In this document: positions 1-11,086 of the stretch, piece after piece
Position numbering within the stretch: position 1 is the stretch's first letter
Layout: each line of letters starts with the position of its first letter
Assembly: GCA_019022495.1 (NCBI GenBank)
Contig: JAFEKR010000027.1
Coordinates: forward strand, 781,501 to 845,500
Reading direction: 5' to 3'
Source of the DNA: Epichloe hybrida
Taxonomy: Eukaryota > Ascomycota > Sordariomycetes > Hypocreales > Clavicipitaceae
Length of the DNA stretch: 64,000 bases
The notes under the pieces: generated by a model
What the model saw: only the letters and a program-made list of their open reading frames with translations
Databases searched by the model: none
Told to the model about the DNA's origin: nothing
Made by a program: the position numbers and the translations under genes

Positions 1-974
1 CAGAGACGGAAAGAAGAAAAAAGAAAAAAAAAAGGAGTGGCTGTTAACAAATCGCACTTGAAAGGAGCGGGAGACAAGAAAGAAACAGGTCTAGATACCA
101 GTAGGAAATCTTTGGCTATAACTTGCTCGACGCGACGGCCACCACCCCCATCCTTTATACCATCGGAAACATTGGAAACAAACGAGCAATCCTGGCTCTC
201 AAAACTCCCAAGCATTCATCCGAAATCAAAGGGAGCGCGCGGCTGCAGAAAGTCCGTTTTGGCGGCGATTCGCAATCCTTCGCGCATCCAAAAGAAGGAA
301 CCACACACCCCTGATCCTGATGGCATGAAACATTCATACATATGGAGTCGGTCGCTTCCGCGGGATAAAACGTGCGGGTGGGCGGCAAATCGCCATCATT
401 TTACCCACTGGCTAAATGTCCCGGATGACACTGTCTCATCCCGTCGATGGACGTGTCGCACGTCGCACGTTTCTCTCCGTTTGCTTTTTTTTCTCCGTCT
501 CTCTCGCGCGGATTTATTGGACGGGGACGGCCGAAAATGACTTGCTTGCCGTCGTCTGGACTCCTGCACCCCATTTCTGTACGGATTGTACCTAAAAAAA
601 AAAAAAAAAAAAAAAATTCTTCTTGACAGAAAATCATTCACACTCATCATCCATCTCTCAATGGTCATGGCCAACGCATGTATTCCGACTCCATTGGTAC
701 GGCTATACTCAGTCAGGGGGCCACATTGGAGGTGCGATGAGGTGCGATGAAATGGTACATGGATGTCCGGACAGTCGAGACTATTGAAGCAGCTAGGCCA
801 AATAGCCGAAAAACGGAGTGCGCACCCTAATAATAGTAGCTGCGATAATCTAACAGAAACTTGAAAGGTTTCGCTCGTCCGTGCCCATGTTGCGCCTCAT
901 CTGTCCAGAGCTGCATAGTAGTCGACATTGAATCAGTACCTCGTATCGCCAGCACCCAACAACGAATGCATCAA
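1..974. other. Intergenic, no gene recognised
   Basis: Several open frames overlap here on both strands, but none starts at a convincing ATG or resembles a known protein. The stretch lies downstream of the minus-strand transcription factor that ends at 975 and includes a 23-nt A run at 594-616. Its left part may belong to a gene outside the window. Confidence 0.5.
594..616. repeat. Poly(A)/(T) tract
   Basis: An uninterrupted run of 23 A. It is one of many long homopolymers in this window. Confidence 0.95.
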
Positions 975-3920
975 TCAAATGAAGCCCGTGGCATCGAAAT
1001 CACTAATGTTGTATCCCATTGCGAAAAAGTCTGCGCCAAGAAAGCCCTCGGGACACAAGCCCGCCAGCAAGCCGTCCATGTTGCTGTCCCAGCCCCCAGT
1101 GCTACCTGTGGCAGTTGTGGCGGGCACAAGATTACAAGACCACGGTTCAAGTACCTGCGGCAGGGTTATTGTCATGTTGCCTACGTGTCTAGGCGATGGT
1201 GTCGGCCTAGTCGAATTCCCGTCTGGGACCAGGTATCAGCACTCATTTGTGACAACAGCTGCGATTAAGCTAGAAAGGGTAACTCATAGGTTGTAAGGGG
1301 GACACGGGGAAAAGGAAACAAAAGAAGGGGGGCGCAACGGATTTGGCAGATTTGGCAGATGACAACAGTAAACAGTACATACCGTGAGTTGTGAATACAT
1401 CGAGATACTTCTGGAGGCAGCGGTGTGCCTTTCGACTCATGATGCTGGACCCTCCTACTAACTTGAGCGTATCCAGCGTTTGCCGCATGAGACTCTCAAT
1501 TTCACAGCTGTTCCTGCCCAATGACGGCAATGTTTCGGGTTTATGGGTATGGATCGATATGAGCCAGAGACCGAACAGATGAAGGTTGACTGAAACCACT
1601 GTATTCGTATGAGCATGTTGCTGCTGCTCCTTTTCTGTACCGACGACGCCAAGAAGAAGAAAAAAAAGGAGGGGGGGGGGGGGAGAAAAGAACTCACTCA
1701 TGTAGTTGCAGAGCCACCACACAGCGTTGCACCTCAGAAAAGATGGCTGCCGAGCCAGTATGCTGCAGAGCAAGGTGTGGAAGTCATGAATGGTCTGTAG
1801 GTACGTCTTCAGCATTGAAATTGCGACATCCATGTGCATCTTTGACCCGTTGCACGTGTTGGAGATGGAAACCCGCCCGAGGACAGAGAGCAGCAGTGGC
1901 GCATTGATCAAGGTATTGGCGCGATAGTGGCACAATGATAGAACGATGGTGTGTCTGGCTTCATCAAAGTCCGACGCCGCCCATGTGCTTAGGTCTACGT
2001 TTGACAACAATGGTTTGAATGGAGACATGTTGGCTTGGAGCTGCTCAATCTGTGTCAGGAGATCCATGACATGAGAAACAAGCTCACTCAAGGTGAGTTC
2101 ATGGACAGCGCTCACGTTGGACGCATGAACTTTGTCGACGGCCTTGCCCATGATATCGTGTACGGAACTGCAATCTCACAAGTTGGTCTGGAGATTCAAA
2201 TGCACGGGATTGGTTGCGGCAACGTACATGATGTGATGGAAAAAGGCCATGTTTGACTGGCGAGATTGGTCCATCTCACCATGGTTATGGTGGGAGCTAA
2301 TGCCGATCATTTCGGAAGGGCGAATTCGTATATGTTGATCGGGAATCAAGAACGGGCGCCCCAGTCCAGAACCAACGATTCTACGGATGAATCAACGTCA
2401 GCTCAGCGGCGCGCCTTTCTGAAAATTCCAGTCACGAACCTGTCTAATTGGATCACAGCAAACCACAAGATACATCGCAACTCCTTGTCTTCCCTGCTCA
2501 ATCTGCCGTACGATGAAGGGGAATGGATGCCGAGTTGAAAAGCTGCTTTGACTGCGCCGAAATGGGTTGTAATACTCTCCTGAGCGCGTTGGCTGTTTTG
2601 CTGAAAGCTCGCGAGGAGAAGCAAAGCTTGCACTGGGGTTTGTTAGTCGCCAATTGGATCAAAAGTTGAAATTGGATGAAAAACCATGACAAGAATTGAG
2701 AGCACCTACATGATTCTATTGTCGCTTGATACACTCCCCTGTCATCCAACAGACTCAGCGCGCGGCGATAAAAGGGCTCAGCAGCGCCGTCTTCAGACGT
2801 GGTGGCCAGTGCTTGCGCAAACACAACATTCAAAAGAGCCCGTGTTTCCGATGGACAGGATTGCCAAGTTCCGGTCCGCGAGTCAATCATGTCTATTTCT
2901 CGCACTAACGCAGACCTGCTAACATAAGGGAGAACGGCGGCAACAGTATCGAAGAAGCGGTTGATCCATTTCATGGCCACTGAACGGCCGGGGAAGGCAT
3001 CCTCTTGCGCCGTAGCATGTTTCGCCGAGGTCGATGCTTTCAACGGTGGAAGCGGCAGTCGTCTGGCACCCCCCCTGGTGGTTGTGCGCCGTGATGGGAG
3101 CTTCTGGCCTTCAGGTCTTTGTTTGTCCGACTCATCGAGAGAAGATGTGAGGGCCCAGAAGAAGGCATGATTCGAACTCGCGCCTAGAAACCCACACGTC
3201 TCAGAATACGCTGGTCTGCCCGTTGCGCGTTCACTTGGAACAGAGACTTACCGAAGTAGCCGATATCAGCATTGGCCGGCGGTTCGTCGAATAGTCCCGT
3301 GGCAATTGCATCAGCACTGGAGTCTGGCGCAGGCTGTTAGAACGAAGCCGCATCGTCTCTCGGAACATGCTGCGCGAAGCTCCTTGCGTGACGCGACGCA
3401 GAGGACATTTTTCCCACCTGGCCATCCGACGAGCCGGCACTGTCGTCCTTGGTGACGTCCTTGGTGACGTCCTTGGCAATGTCCCTGGCGCTGGACTGCG
3501 CGGCAGCTAGCCGAGATTCCAATTCCCGAACACGGTTCGCAAGTGCAAGATGCGCTCTATGTAGAGGAGTCATCTCAGCGACATGACAATTCAGGGGGCG
3601 GGAGGAGCCAACATTTTAAACATTCTCTCCATACCGTCTTTCTTCTTGACGGTCCATCCGTCGATCACGAGTATTTTGCGTATACTCACACACGAGATTG
3701 CCCTTGGCGCACCGCTCACAGGATGGGTGCTGGCCATCGCACTACTCGGTGTCAGGGTCAGCGTTTCGCCAGGCAGGTGAAGCCAGGCAAAATTCGAATG
3801 ACGAGGGTTTGCGTTGTCCGGACTCCGGTGTGTGAGAGAGAGAGAGGGGGGGGTTGATACTTTAGACTTGGTCTGCCGACACAAGGTGCAGGCCTGGACA
3901 GCTCTGGACCTCTTGGTCAC
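975..3920 (-). CDS. Zn2Cys6 transcription factor with fungal_trans domain
   Basis: This is a pathway-type nuclear regulator. Splicing gives about 696 residues in ten exons: 3920-3861, 3741-3686, 3556-3418, 3333-3252, 3183-2710, 2632-2440, 2380-2228, 2167-1698, 1598-1383 and 1222-975. All phases close and the stop is at 975. The first intron splits a perfect C-x2-C-x6-C-x6-C-x2-C-x6-C zinc cluster: ACTLCRQTKSK is followed by CDGQHPSC, then CERCAKGNLVC. A short basic and helical linker (RVRELESRL) follows, then the fungal-specific transcription factor (xylanolytic-activator type) domain. Landmarks of that domain are GYFGASSNHAFFWAL, QALLLLASFQQN, LWFAVIQLDR and GLGRPFLIPDQHIRIR. The C-terminus ends DFDATGFI. 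The start is unresolved: position 3920 is a GTG, and the open frame upstream to a TGA near 4045 has no ATG, so a 5' exon or a small indel is missing. Target genes cannot be told. Confidence 0.85.
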
Positions 3921-4474
3921 GGTTGTCGTGCGATGCGATCCATTGAGGGGCTGTGACTGGCGGATGGGGAAATCTTGTATCTGCAGTACGCCGTACTCGG
4001 TAGATCTGCAGCAGTTTCTGTAGGCCGGTGTTGATGAGGATCGAGTTGGGAATCAAGAACGGATCGAAGCGTCCCCAAGAGGCGCCCCGCTTGTTTTATT
4101 CTCGTCCATGTGTGACTGACTACATATATGATATGTACATACATCCTCCGTACACGCGCTGTCGGTCGGGAAGACGAGAAGAGTCCCAGACCATGTGTCT
4201 ATGAGATGTTGTTGATTCTTCTGGCGGGCCATATTCCAACGCCCGCCCCTCGGTCTCCCCTATATAGTATACAAGATGGCCAGGTATTGAGTAAAAGTTG
4301 TACACGTTGCACTTCATTCAGCAAATGCAATCTTTTGAGAGGAGTTTCCCCCGAGTATCGTGGAGAGTTGTGCGCCTTTGACTAGAGCGACAGACTGACA
4401 GTTGTTACTGCGTCGCTCCCGCTTCATTTTCGGATTACAAAAATTGGCAAGGGGAAAGGTTGCTGGGTTTTGGA
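3921..4474. other. Intergenic / 5' region of the transcription factor
   Basis: This lies between the transcription factor and RIM2, both on the minus strand. It should contain the missing first exon and promoter of the transcription factor. A minus-strand ATG at about 4110 opens a short frame (MDENKTSGAPLGD), but its only nearby donor does not match the phase of the zinc-cluster exon. No other feature is seen. Confidence 0.4.
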
Positions 4475-5804
4475 TCATGCTGGAGTGTTGAACAATCGGA
4501 GAATGCCCTCATACATGCCAAACATGATGGCTGCGCTCGGTACTGTTCGCATCAAGTGAGGTGTCAGGCCACCGTAGAGACCTATGAATCCCTCCTCCTT
4601 CCACACCAGCTTGAAGCAGTGTATCAGTCCAGTGTATTTGGGTCGGCCGCCATCTGTCGGTGCCTGCCGAAGTCGAGTACGGGCAACCTGGTTCATTCAC
4701 GAGTTAGCCGCATTGCCATTCATTCAAGGCACTTGCTCACTTACTTCGTGAGGATAAGCCAAGACGGCCGCAATGAGCTTCGCTCCTCCAGCGGCTCCGG
4801 CCTTGCCAGTCCATTCCACGGTGCGATCCCACCAAGTCTTCTCTCTACCACTGCGCTGAATGCGCTCCTCTCGTCGGGCGAGCGATGCCTTCAACTGCTC
4901 GTACAGCATCCACTGTAGCGTCGACTCGGCCACGCCGAGGTAACTGGCACTCAATCCTTTGTACAGGCCTCGAACGCCCTCGTCGCGGATGATTTGTCGT
5001 ACGCAATCGTAACTGTTGCGATATCGTCGCTGCATTGTGCCGCCGCTTCGCTTGGATACGTTCTTGTCAAGCTGCAGTCGGGTCTTGACCATCCAGATGG
5101 GATTCGTCGCTGTCGATGTGGCCACTCCTGCAGCAACACCCGCGAGCAAATGCACCCAGGGCGCTTGCTGGCCGTGATTCCAGTATTCCGAGATGACGCG
5201 CTTGCCATTGCCATAGACAAAGAAGCTGATGCTTCGAGCGGGAACGATGCCGATGAGGTTGGGGCCAAGACCTTTGAAAAGAGCTCTATATCCCTCGGCT
5301 CGGTAGACGGTGCCTAGAATCTCCAACGTATCGGTCAAGTGGTACAGTGCCGCCCTCGCGGGGTTGAGTCCGGCCAGAGCGTGTCCTTTGGCCAGTCGCA
5401 CTGCCCGCAACTGGGCTTGGTAGATGTCGGACTGTAACCTCGTCTTGAGCACGTCGAGCGGCGCCGTCAGCGTGGCTGCCGTCATTCCACCGACTCTACC
5501 ATCCAGCCTCTGTTAGCATACTACTGGGACCTGTGTTTCATTGGCGAACGGAGAGAAAAGTGAGAGAGGGCGCAAGAAATCTGGTCATCAGGGAGACGCA
5601 CCCTCCGGCCATCATATGGACCCAGGACTTCGCAAAGGGCAACGCTTTGACTTTGCCCTCGGCCAGTCCATCGTCCGGTAATGAATCCCCAGTCTCCCGT
5701 GACTGAACGAGTGCTGCATGCTCGGCAGTCGCGCGTGGATGATGACGGAAGGGGTTTCGGTCGTCAGGGCCTGCCACAAACGCGGCAGGCAGTCCTTGGG
5801 CCAT
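4475..5804 (-). CDS. RIM2: Mitochondrial pyrimidine nucleotide carrier (Rim2 type)
   Basis: This is an inner-membrane carrier of the SLC25 family. Rim2 exchanges pyrimidine (deoxy)nucleotides across the mitochondrial inner membrane and supports mtDNA maintenance. The exons 5804-5602, 5495-4745 and 4687-4475 give 388 residues. Three carrier repeats are visible by their signatures: APLDVLKTRLQ (repeat 1), NPIWMVKTRLQLD (repeat 2) and YPHEVARTRLRQ (repeat 3, split by the 57-nt second intron). The GLY-type motifs FKGLGPNLIG, YKGLSASYLG and YGGLTPHLMR follow each one. The long insertion between helices 1 and 2 (QAQLRAVRLAKGHALAGLNP) and FAKSWVHMMAGG before helix 1 are typical of Rim2. I chose the ATG at 5804; the frame is open further upstream but without an ATG. 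It is divergent from LSM7. Confidence 0.9.
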
Positions 5805-6862
5805 CGTTGGTGACACCTGCCGGGTGGCAACCACTTTCTCGTCGTTTCGGGCGCGTAACTGTTGGTCCTTGTCGTATTCGCGGGAATTGGCCGTGTGGGT
5901 TTTTTTGGGGGGGTTGAGTTGTATGTTGTCGGCGGAAGAGGTTTATCAAGCAACAGCCGTTGTGTGTCGCTGCCTGCGCGCAAACTCGAGGCTCTACGAA
6001 GTCCCCCCCCTTTTTTTTTCCAGCGCCCCATCCCAGTCTGCTTCTTGTTGTGTCACCTGGAGACGAGACGAAAGGGCTTTGCACGCCGCCCGCGACCCAT
6101 TTACCAGATAATTTTTGGAATTACCCAAGACCTTCTGTACTAAGCGCGTGTCCGTCAAAAATTAAATACAAATGCATCCGCCGCGTTCCCTGGTTTGCCT
6201 TTAAAACCCACTTATATATCTTCTTCCTGAGCTTCATAAGACCAAAAAGTTAGGATTCGCCAAGTGCCCTCTACCACTTTCAATCGCCAAGTTCCTCATA
6301 TCTTGAATAATGCAGGTGGCAACAGCTGATCTGATACTTCAACTGGGCCATGCAATCCGAATCGACTTGGCCGGATCCTTGCGAGCACGGCCGACAAGCA
6401 GCGAGAGAAAATGGTTGACAGCAGACAATCAGCTATAACCAGGGCCAGAGACAGCTGCGGTGACGTATTGTAATACGTCGCCATCAAATCTGTGCTTGCA
6501 TCCGAGGCCACGCCTCGTCAGACAGACATGCAATGCAGCCTGGCCGTTTGCGGGAAGGTCCTAGTTGTATTATGAAGATTTTTTTGCCAACTAGGAAAGA
6601 GGGCAAGGTGTCTCACTCCTCGTTCCTGGCCGGCGAGTCGGAGATAACTTTCAGGAGTTTGTCCCCAATTTGCCACAACTGCGCTATTCCCGACTGGGAA
6701 AGCACCCCCTCCACCGCCCTGCCACCTTTCTCCCCGCCAAACCGCAAGTTCGTCCGCGCCGTATTAACTGCGACCCAACGACCAACGACAAGCTCCAAGA
6801 TCTGCCGTCACCAGTTGCGGGCCAATCCTCCGTTCATTATTACAACCATTGACCCATGCAGC
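5805..6862. other. Divergent promoter region RIM2/LSM7
   Basis: About 1.06 kb lies between two divergently transcribed housekeeping genes. It holds a 9-T run near 6011 and pyrimidine-rich stretches close to LSM7. The overlapping open frames here have no recognisable products. Confidence 0.6.
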
Positions 6863-7358
6863 ATGTCTGATCGGCCGACGCACAGAGGTGGAAGAGGAGT
6901 CGGCGGCGGTTCCCGCGGTGGGCGCGGCGGTGGACGAGGCGGTAGAGACGGTGGAGGCGGCGACAAGGGCGAGAAGCCCAAGAAGGAGAACATTCTCGAC
7001 CTGGCCAAATACATGGACAAGGAGATTACCGTCAAGTTCAACGGTGGCAGGGAAGTGACGGGCACGCTCAAGGGTTACGACGCGCTGATGAATCTGGTGC
7101 TGGATGAGGTCAAGGAGACGGTTCGAGGTTGGTCAACTCCTACGACAAGTCGCCGCTTCGCGTTTCATCATTCATCCATCCTTCTGCAAGGACACAAACT
7201 GGAGGAATCAGTACTAACTGAGTGCGCGTGTAGACGAGGAAGGAAACGAATCCACACGGCCGCTCGGGCTTGTCGTTGCACGCGGAACGCTGCTCGTCGT
7301 CATTACGCCCGTTGATGGTAGCGAAGAGATTGCCAACCCCTTTGCGGCGCCGGAGTAG
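6863..7358 (+). CDS. LSM7: U6 snRNA-associated Sm-like protein LSm7
   Basis: This is a ring subunit of Lsm1-7 (cytoplasmic decapping and 5'-3' mRNA decay) and Lsm2-8 (nuclear, binds the U6 snRNA 3' end). The exons 6863-7127 and 7234-7358 are joined by a 106-nt GT-AG intron with a TACTAAC-like branch point (7211-7219), giving 129 residues. The N-terminus (about residues 1-40) is a Gly/Arg-rich RGG-like extension. The Sm1 motif follows (ILDLAKYMDKEITVKFNGGR, then GYDALMNLVLDE). Exon 2 carries the Sm2 motif, LGLVVARGTLLVVITPVDG. The ATG at 6863 is the first in frame with this extension. The family is usually about 100-130 aa. It is convergent with PAN3, which acts in the same mRNA-decay process. 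Confidence 0.95.
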
Positions 7359-8139
7359 AATAAATAAGCTCATGTGCTCCCGACACATTCTGCTGCACTG
7401 TATACTCGAAGTCTTGGCTCCTCGAATACCCACGCGATGAACCGGGAATAGCCACGAGGAATGGGAGCTGGTGCTGGTGCTGGTGCAGTCTGGCCTGCAG
7501 CATTGCGTACAAACCGTTGCTCGAGCGGGCGACCAAGAACAACCTGAAGAAAAAAGTCACCACGGGCACAGGGGCATGCTGGAAGTTCAACCCTCGATCG
7601 AGGTGGACGCTCGCGCAGAATAGCGTCATGGAGCTCTGCAGTCTCGAGGAAGCAGGTTGAACCGGTCACGAATAGAGCGACGTACTATTTTGATATACCC
7701 GAATTATATAGGGGCGTACCGCATGAACGAATATAGACATGGCTGTTATTATTTTTTCTGCTTCTCGCACACATACTAGTCTGCGTTCTACCTCATTGCC
7801 GGTCTCACTTCACCAGTCTCACCCCACCACGGGTTATGGTGTACTAGCTCAATCAGTGGAATACATGGGCCCCCCTTTCTCATATACAGCTCAGATATAC
7901 CTCGTAGCATTTCGTAGCCAAGAAGAAAGAAAAGGCCTCGTGTATCTCCCTCTCACCGCAAACTCGCCACCGCGACGACGTTGCCCACTCTGCAACGGAC
8001 ATGGGACGAAATTTCTAGTAAGGATCTCATCGAGATTTCATGCCCGTTTTCGTCATCAGTCGATTTGGCTTTATTTTCCCACATTTACCTACATATGAGC
8101 ACTCTTCGACCTGCGCGGCGGCGTCGTACTGAGGGTCTT
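7359..8139. other. Intergenic between convergent LSM7 and PAN3
   Basis: This holds the 3' regions of two convergent genes. A short GTGCTG-type repeat lies at about 7469-7486. No gene is seen. Confidence 0.6.
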
Positions 8140-10360
8140 CTAGACACCTCTGCCCGACTTGCAGCTCTTTTGCAGCTCACTAAATGCATTCGCCAACTGC
8201 TTCTTCAGTTCCTTGTAGCTCACGACAAAGCTGGTCTGCTCGTCGCGACTGTTCAGGCAAATCTTCTCCTCGGTCCCGGCATCCAATCGGTTGAGACAGC
8301 GGAGCATGTGGCCCATGTCGAGGACGGGATTCCCGTTGCCATCGACCTGGTGGAAGACGTAGTCTCGGAAGAGCTTGAGCATGTAGCGCTCGCCGTTCTC
8401 GGACCACGCCCTGTCGCCGTCGAACTCCTGACGCTCGTTGATAGTGCCGAGCTTCATGAGCAGACGGGCTATGCGGCCGTTTTCCAGCTCTCGGAATAGT
8501 TCTGAGCTGAGTTCGTCGGCTTGATGCTGGCTTTGGTCGAGCGTGGTGACGATGTGGCCGGCGATGCCGCGGATGAATTCTTCGATACCCTTCTGCGCGG
8601 CGGGGGTTTGGGCGGGGGTGAGGAGCCAGATGACGGTGTCGCGGAGTTCGACGGAATACGAGCGGCTCATTTGTTCGACGGAGACGTTAAGGTTGGTGAG
8701 TTGAGCGGGGAGGGCGTTGGTCGCTAGGCAAAGGATGGTGCGGCCAAACTGCACAAAGTCGTCTTGCTGGAGTTCTTGGATGGACCGCCGCACCTCGAAT
8801 TGGACTACGTCTAGAATGGAGCATGCATTGAGCCTGATGCGGTTCTTATCGGTAAGGATGATCTTGGTGACGTCGATGCATCGGGCTGCTAGATTGATCG
8901 AGTGGATGGATTTCAATGCGTTGGCAATCTGCGAGATGTAACCCCAGAGGACTGCTTCGGGCACGGGGGGCTTGGCTTGGAAGCGGTTTCCCTGTCCCGC
9001 AGATGCAGTGCTCAAGTGGGCTTCGGCCAAGGTTTTCGATAGTGGATGGTATTCTTGCACAAATATGAGGGAACTGTCTCCGAAAGCGCGCGCCGTGAAC
9101 GCATCATGTATCGTGACCACGTTGGCATTATCAATCTTTCTCCACTCCTTGACAGATCTGATGGCGTGCTCGTTTGTTAGTCGAAACCCTTCCAATCTGC
9201 GCAGACAGTACAGATTGCCCGTCTTGGATGACATGGCCTTGTACACCCAGCTGGGATAGCCAAAGATGTTTGCGTTCTTTCTGTGAGTCGTGTCCAATGG
9301 CACAAGCGAGTGGTAGTTCTCCATCTGAGGGAGCTGCGAGTTGGGCATGACCTGCAATGCCGCCTCCGATTTCTTTTGTAACTCCTCCCGCAACTTGTCT
9401 GGCAGGAAAAAATCGTGAGCCATTCGATGATAAGGCATGAGGTCATCTCTGTGAGGACCAACGGGGGCGTATAAATGGTGCTGAAGAGGCTGAGGAGGGG
9501 CAGCAAAGGCACCAGAGCCGGGATAGTAGCCGGCGCCGGCGCCAGCCATGGCATGCTCATCGGCGTATGGGTTATAGTGAGCACCAGGGAGGTTTTGGTT
9601 GACCGCAGTCATTGAGAAGGGGTCATAGGTGACAGGTCCGTCCTGGCCGGAGCCGTTGGACGTGGCCTAATCGGAATGGTCAGCCGTCCAAAGTCTACGA
9701 GACCATGTACTGGGACAGGCGAAGGTCACCTACCTGTGCGTTCAGGTCGAAGCCAGGGGTGAACTCGCGTATGGCAGCAGGATTGAAGAGGGCAGCCTCT
9801 GTATCAGCAGAGATGGCTGGTGAGGCTGTTCGATCAATTGGTCAGTCCCCTATCGCAATCTGACGGCTAGTGTCGACCCGTACCTGCCAAGCCTCTGGGT
9901 GTGAATGTAGGTGCATTTGCGGCTTGCGTGGAAAAGGTGGCTTTTTTGGCCGAGTTCTGCAGGTTCGCGGGAGTAAAGGAGGGAGATTCGACATTCAGGG
10001 CCTTTCGGGACCTGGTTTACAAATAGGTCAGCGACGCAACTGGAACCTTGATGTGTGACGTGCGTCTCGGTGAGGATTTTGGCGGGCTGAGCGTACATAT
10101 CTGCTTGATTTGCGTTGTTCTTGTTTTGTTCGTGGGAGAAGGTACAGCCTTGGTCTTCGTATCGACAGTGGCCATAGATGAGGACATTTCGGCAGAGCGT
10201 TTCCCGATTCTCGACTACAGATGAAAATTGTTAGTTTCAAGACGGGTATGCAGCCTGGCGGACCAGGGATAGCCGGGCTCGTCATACCGCGCCCCTTTGG
10301 CTTCGGGGATGATCCAGCCGGGCGCCTGAGATCTGATGATGCGAATCGCGACGCCGCCAT
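8140..10360 (-). CDS. PAN3: PAN2-PAN3 deadenylation complex subunit PAN3
   Basis: This regulatory subunit recruits the PAN2 exonuclease to poly(A)-binding protein for initial mRNA tail trimming in the cytoplasm. Five exons (10360-10288, 10214-10097, 10011-9884, 9825-9734, 9666-8140) give 645 residues, with every phase closing. The N-terminus has the CCCH zinc finger typical of PAN3 (LCRNVLIYGHCRYEDQGCTF, then SHEQNK), followed by the PAM2-like segment LNVESPSFTPANL. The large last exon holds the pseudokinase domain (YPSWVYKAMSSKTGNLYCLR, ANVVTIHDAF, SLIFVQEYHPLSKTL), the coiled coil and the C-terminal knob (GERYMLKLFRDYVFHQVD, MLRCLNRLDAGTEEKICL). The four introns are 73, 85, 58 and 67 nt. 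The start is the ATG at 10360 (MAASRFASSDLRRP). It is divergent from the UBX gene. Confidence 0.96.
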
Positions 10361-11086
10361 TGTCTATTTAGGTGACAGGAAGGCAAACCCAGCTTCCGTG
10401 GTCGACTTTACGACGTCTGTATCACATCAGCGAATGCTTGCGACATCCCAGCAAGTGTCCCTCGGGGACGCCAGTGGACAGGTCGCGAAGTCGGATTCTC
10501 ATGGCACGGCGGCGGAGGGGGTTGAGGCTACTTGTTACATGTGGATCGGAGGTGACGATGATGGGGGAACAGGCGCGTGGCGCGTACCGTGGTGAAGCAG
10601 TCATCTGCCATGGCACAATTGATCGCTGGGGCCTTGGGCCCATTTACAGATATCGAGGGACGAGAGACGTCTTGGCCTGTCCGAGTGTGGGCGAGTTGTG
10701 ATGCAGGAGAATTGCGAGAGGATGGACGGAGACGCAGGGCAGGTAGGATTGGAGGACTCATTAGAATCGGTAGACGGAGGCGTGGTCCGTGTGAAGGACT
10801 AAAGGACTCAGAAGGAGCCACCGAAGGAGCCACCCCACCTCCAGGCGCCTACATATGCAGCTGTGCAGCTTGTGCAGGGTGAGGCATGCACTTTTAGACA
10901 TGACACTTAATCGACACTTCATCGACACTTTATCGACACTTTATCCATTTTTCATTGTGTAGCCTTGGAGCTTCTTTCATCCCAAATTTCGTTGACAAAC
11001 CCCGAGCTCAAGGATCTGCTGAAACAACGTTTCTAGAACTGGAAACCCTCGTCCAAGCCCATAGCATCGCGGCTGCAGCCCTGATC
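10361..11086. other. Divergent promoter region PAN3/UBX gene
   Basis: About 0.73 kb. Overlapping frames on both strands carry no recognisable product. Near 10910-10945 the phrase ATCGACACTT is repeated about three times just upstream of the UBX gene. This could be a regulatory or simple repeat. Confidence 0.5.

Noticed and set aside
3160..3190. B-box-like GAGTTCGAATCATGCC on the minus strand, suggesting a tRNA
   Set aside because: It lies in the exon encoding ASSNHAFFW of the transcription factor and no cloverleaf folds around it.
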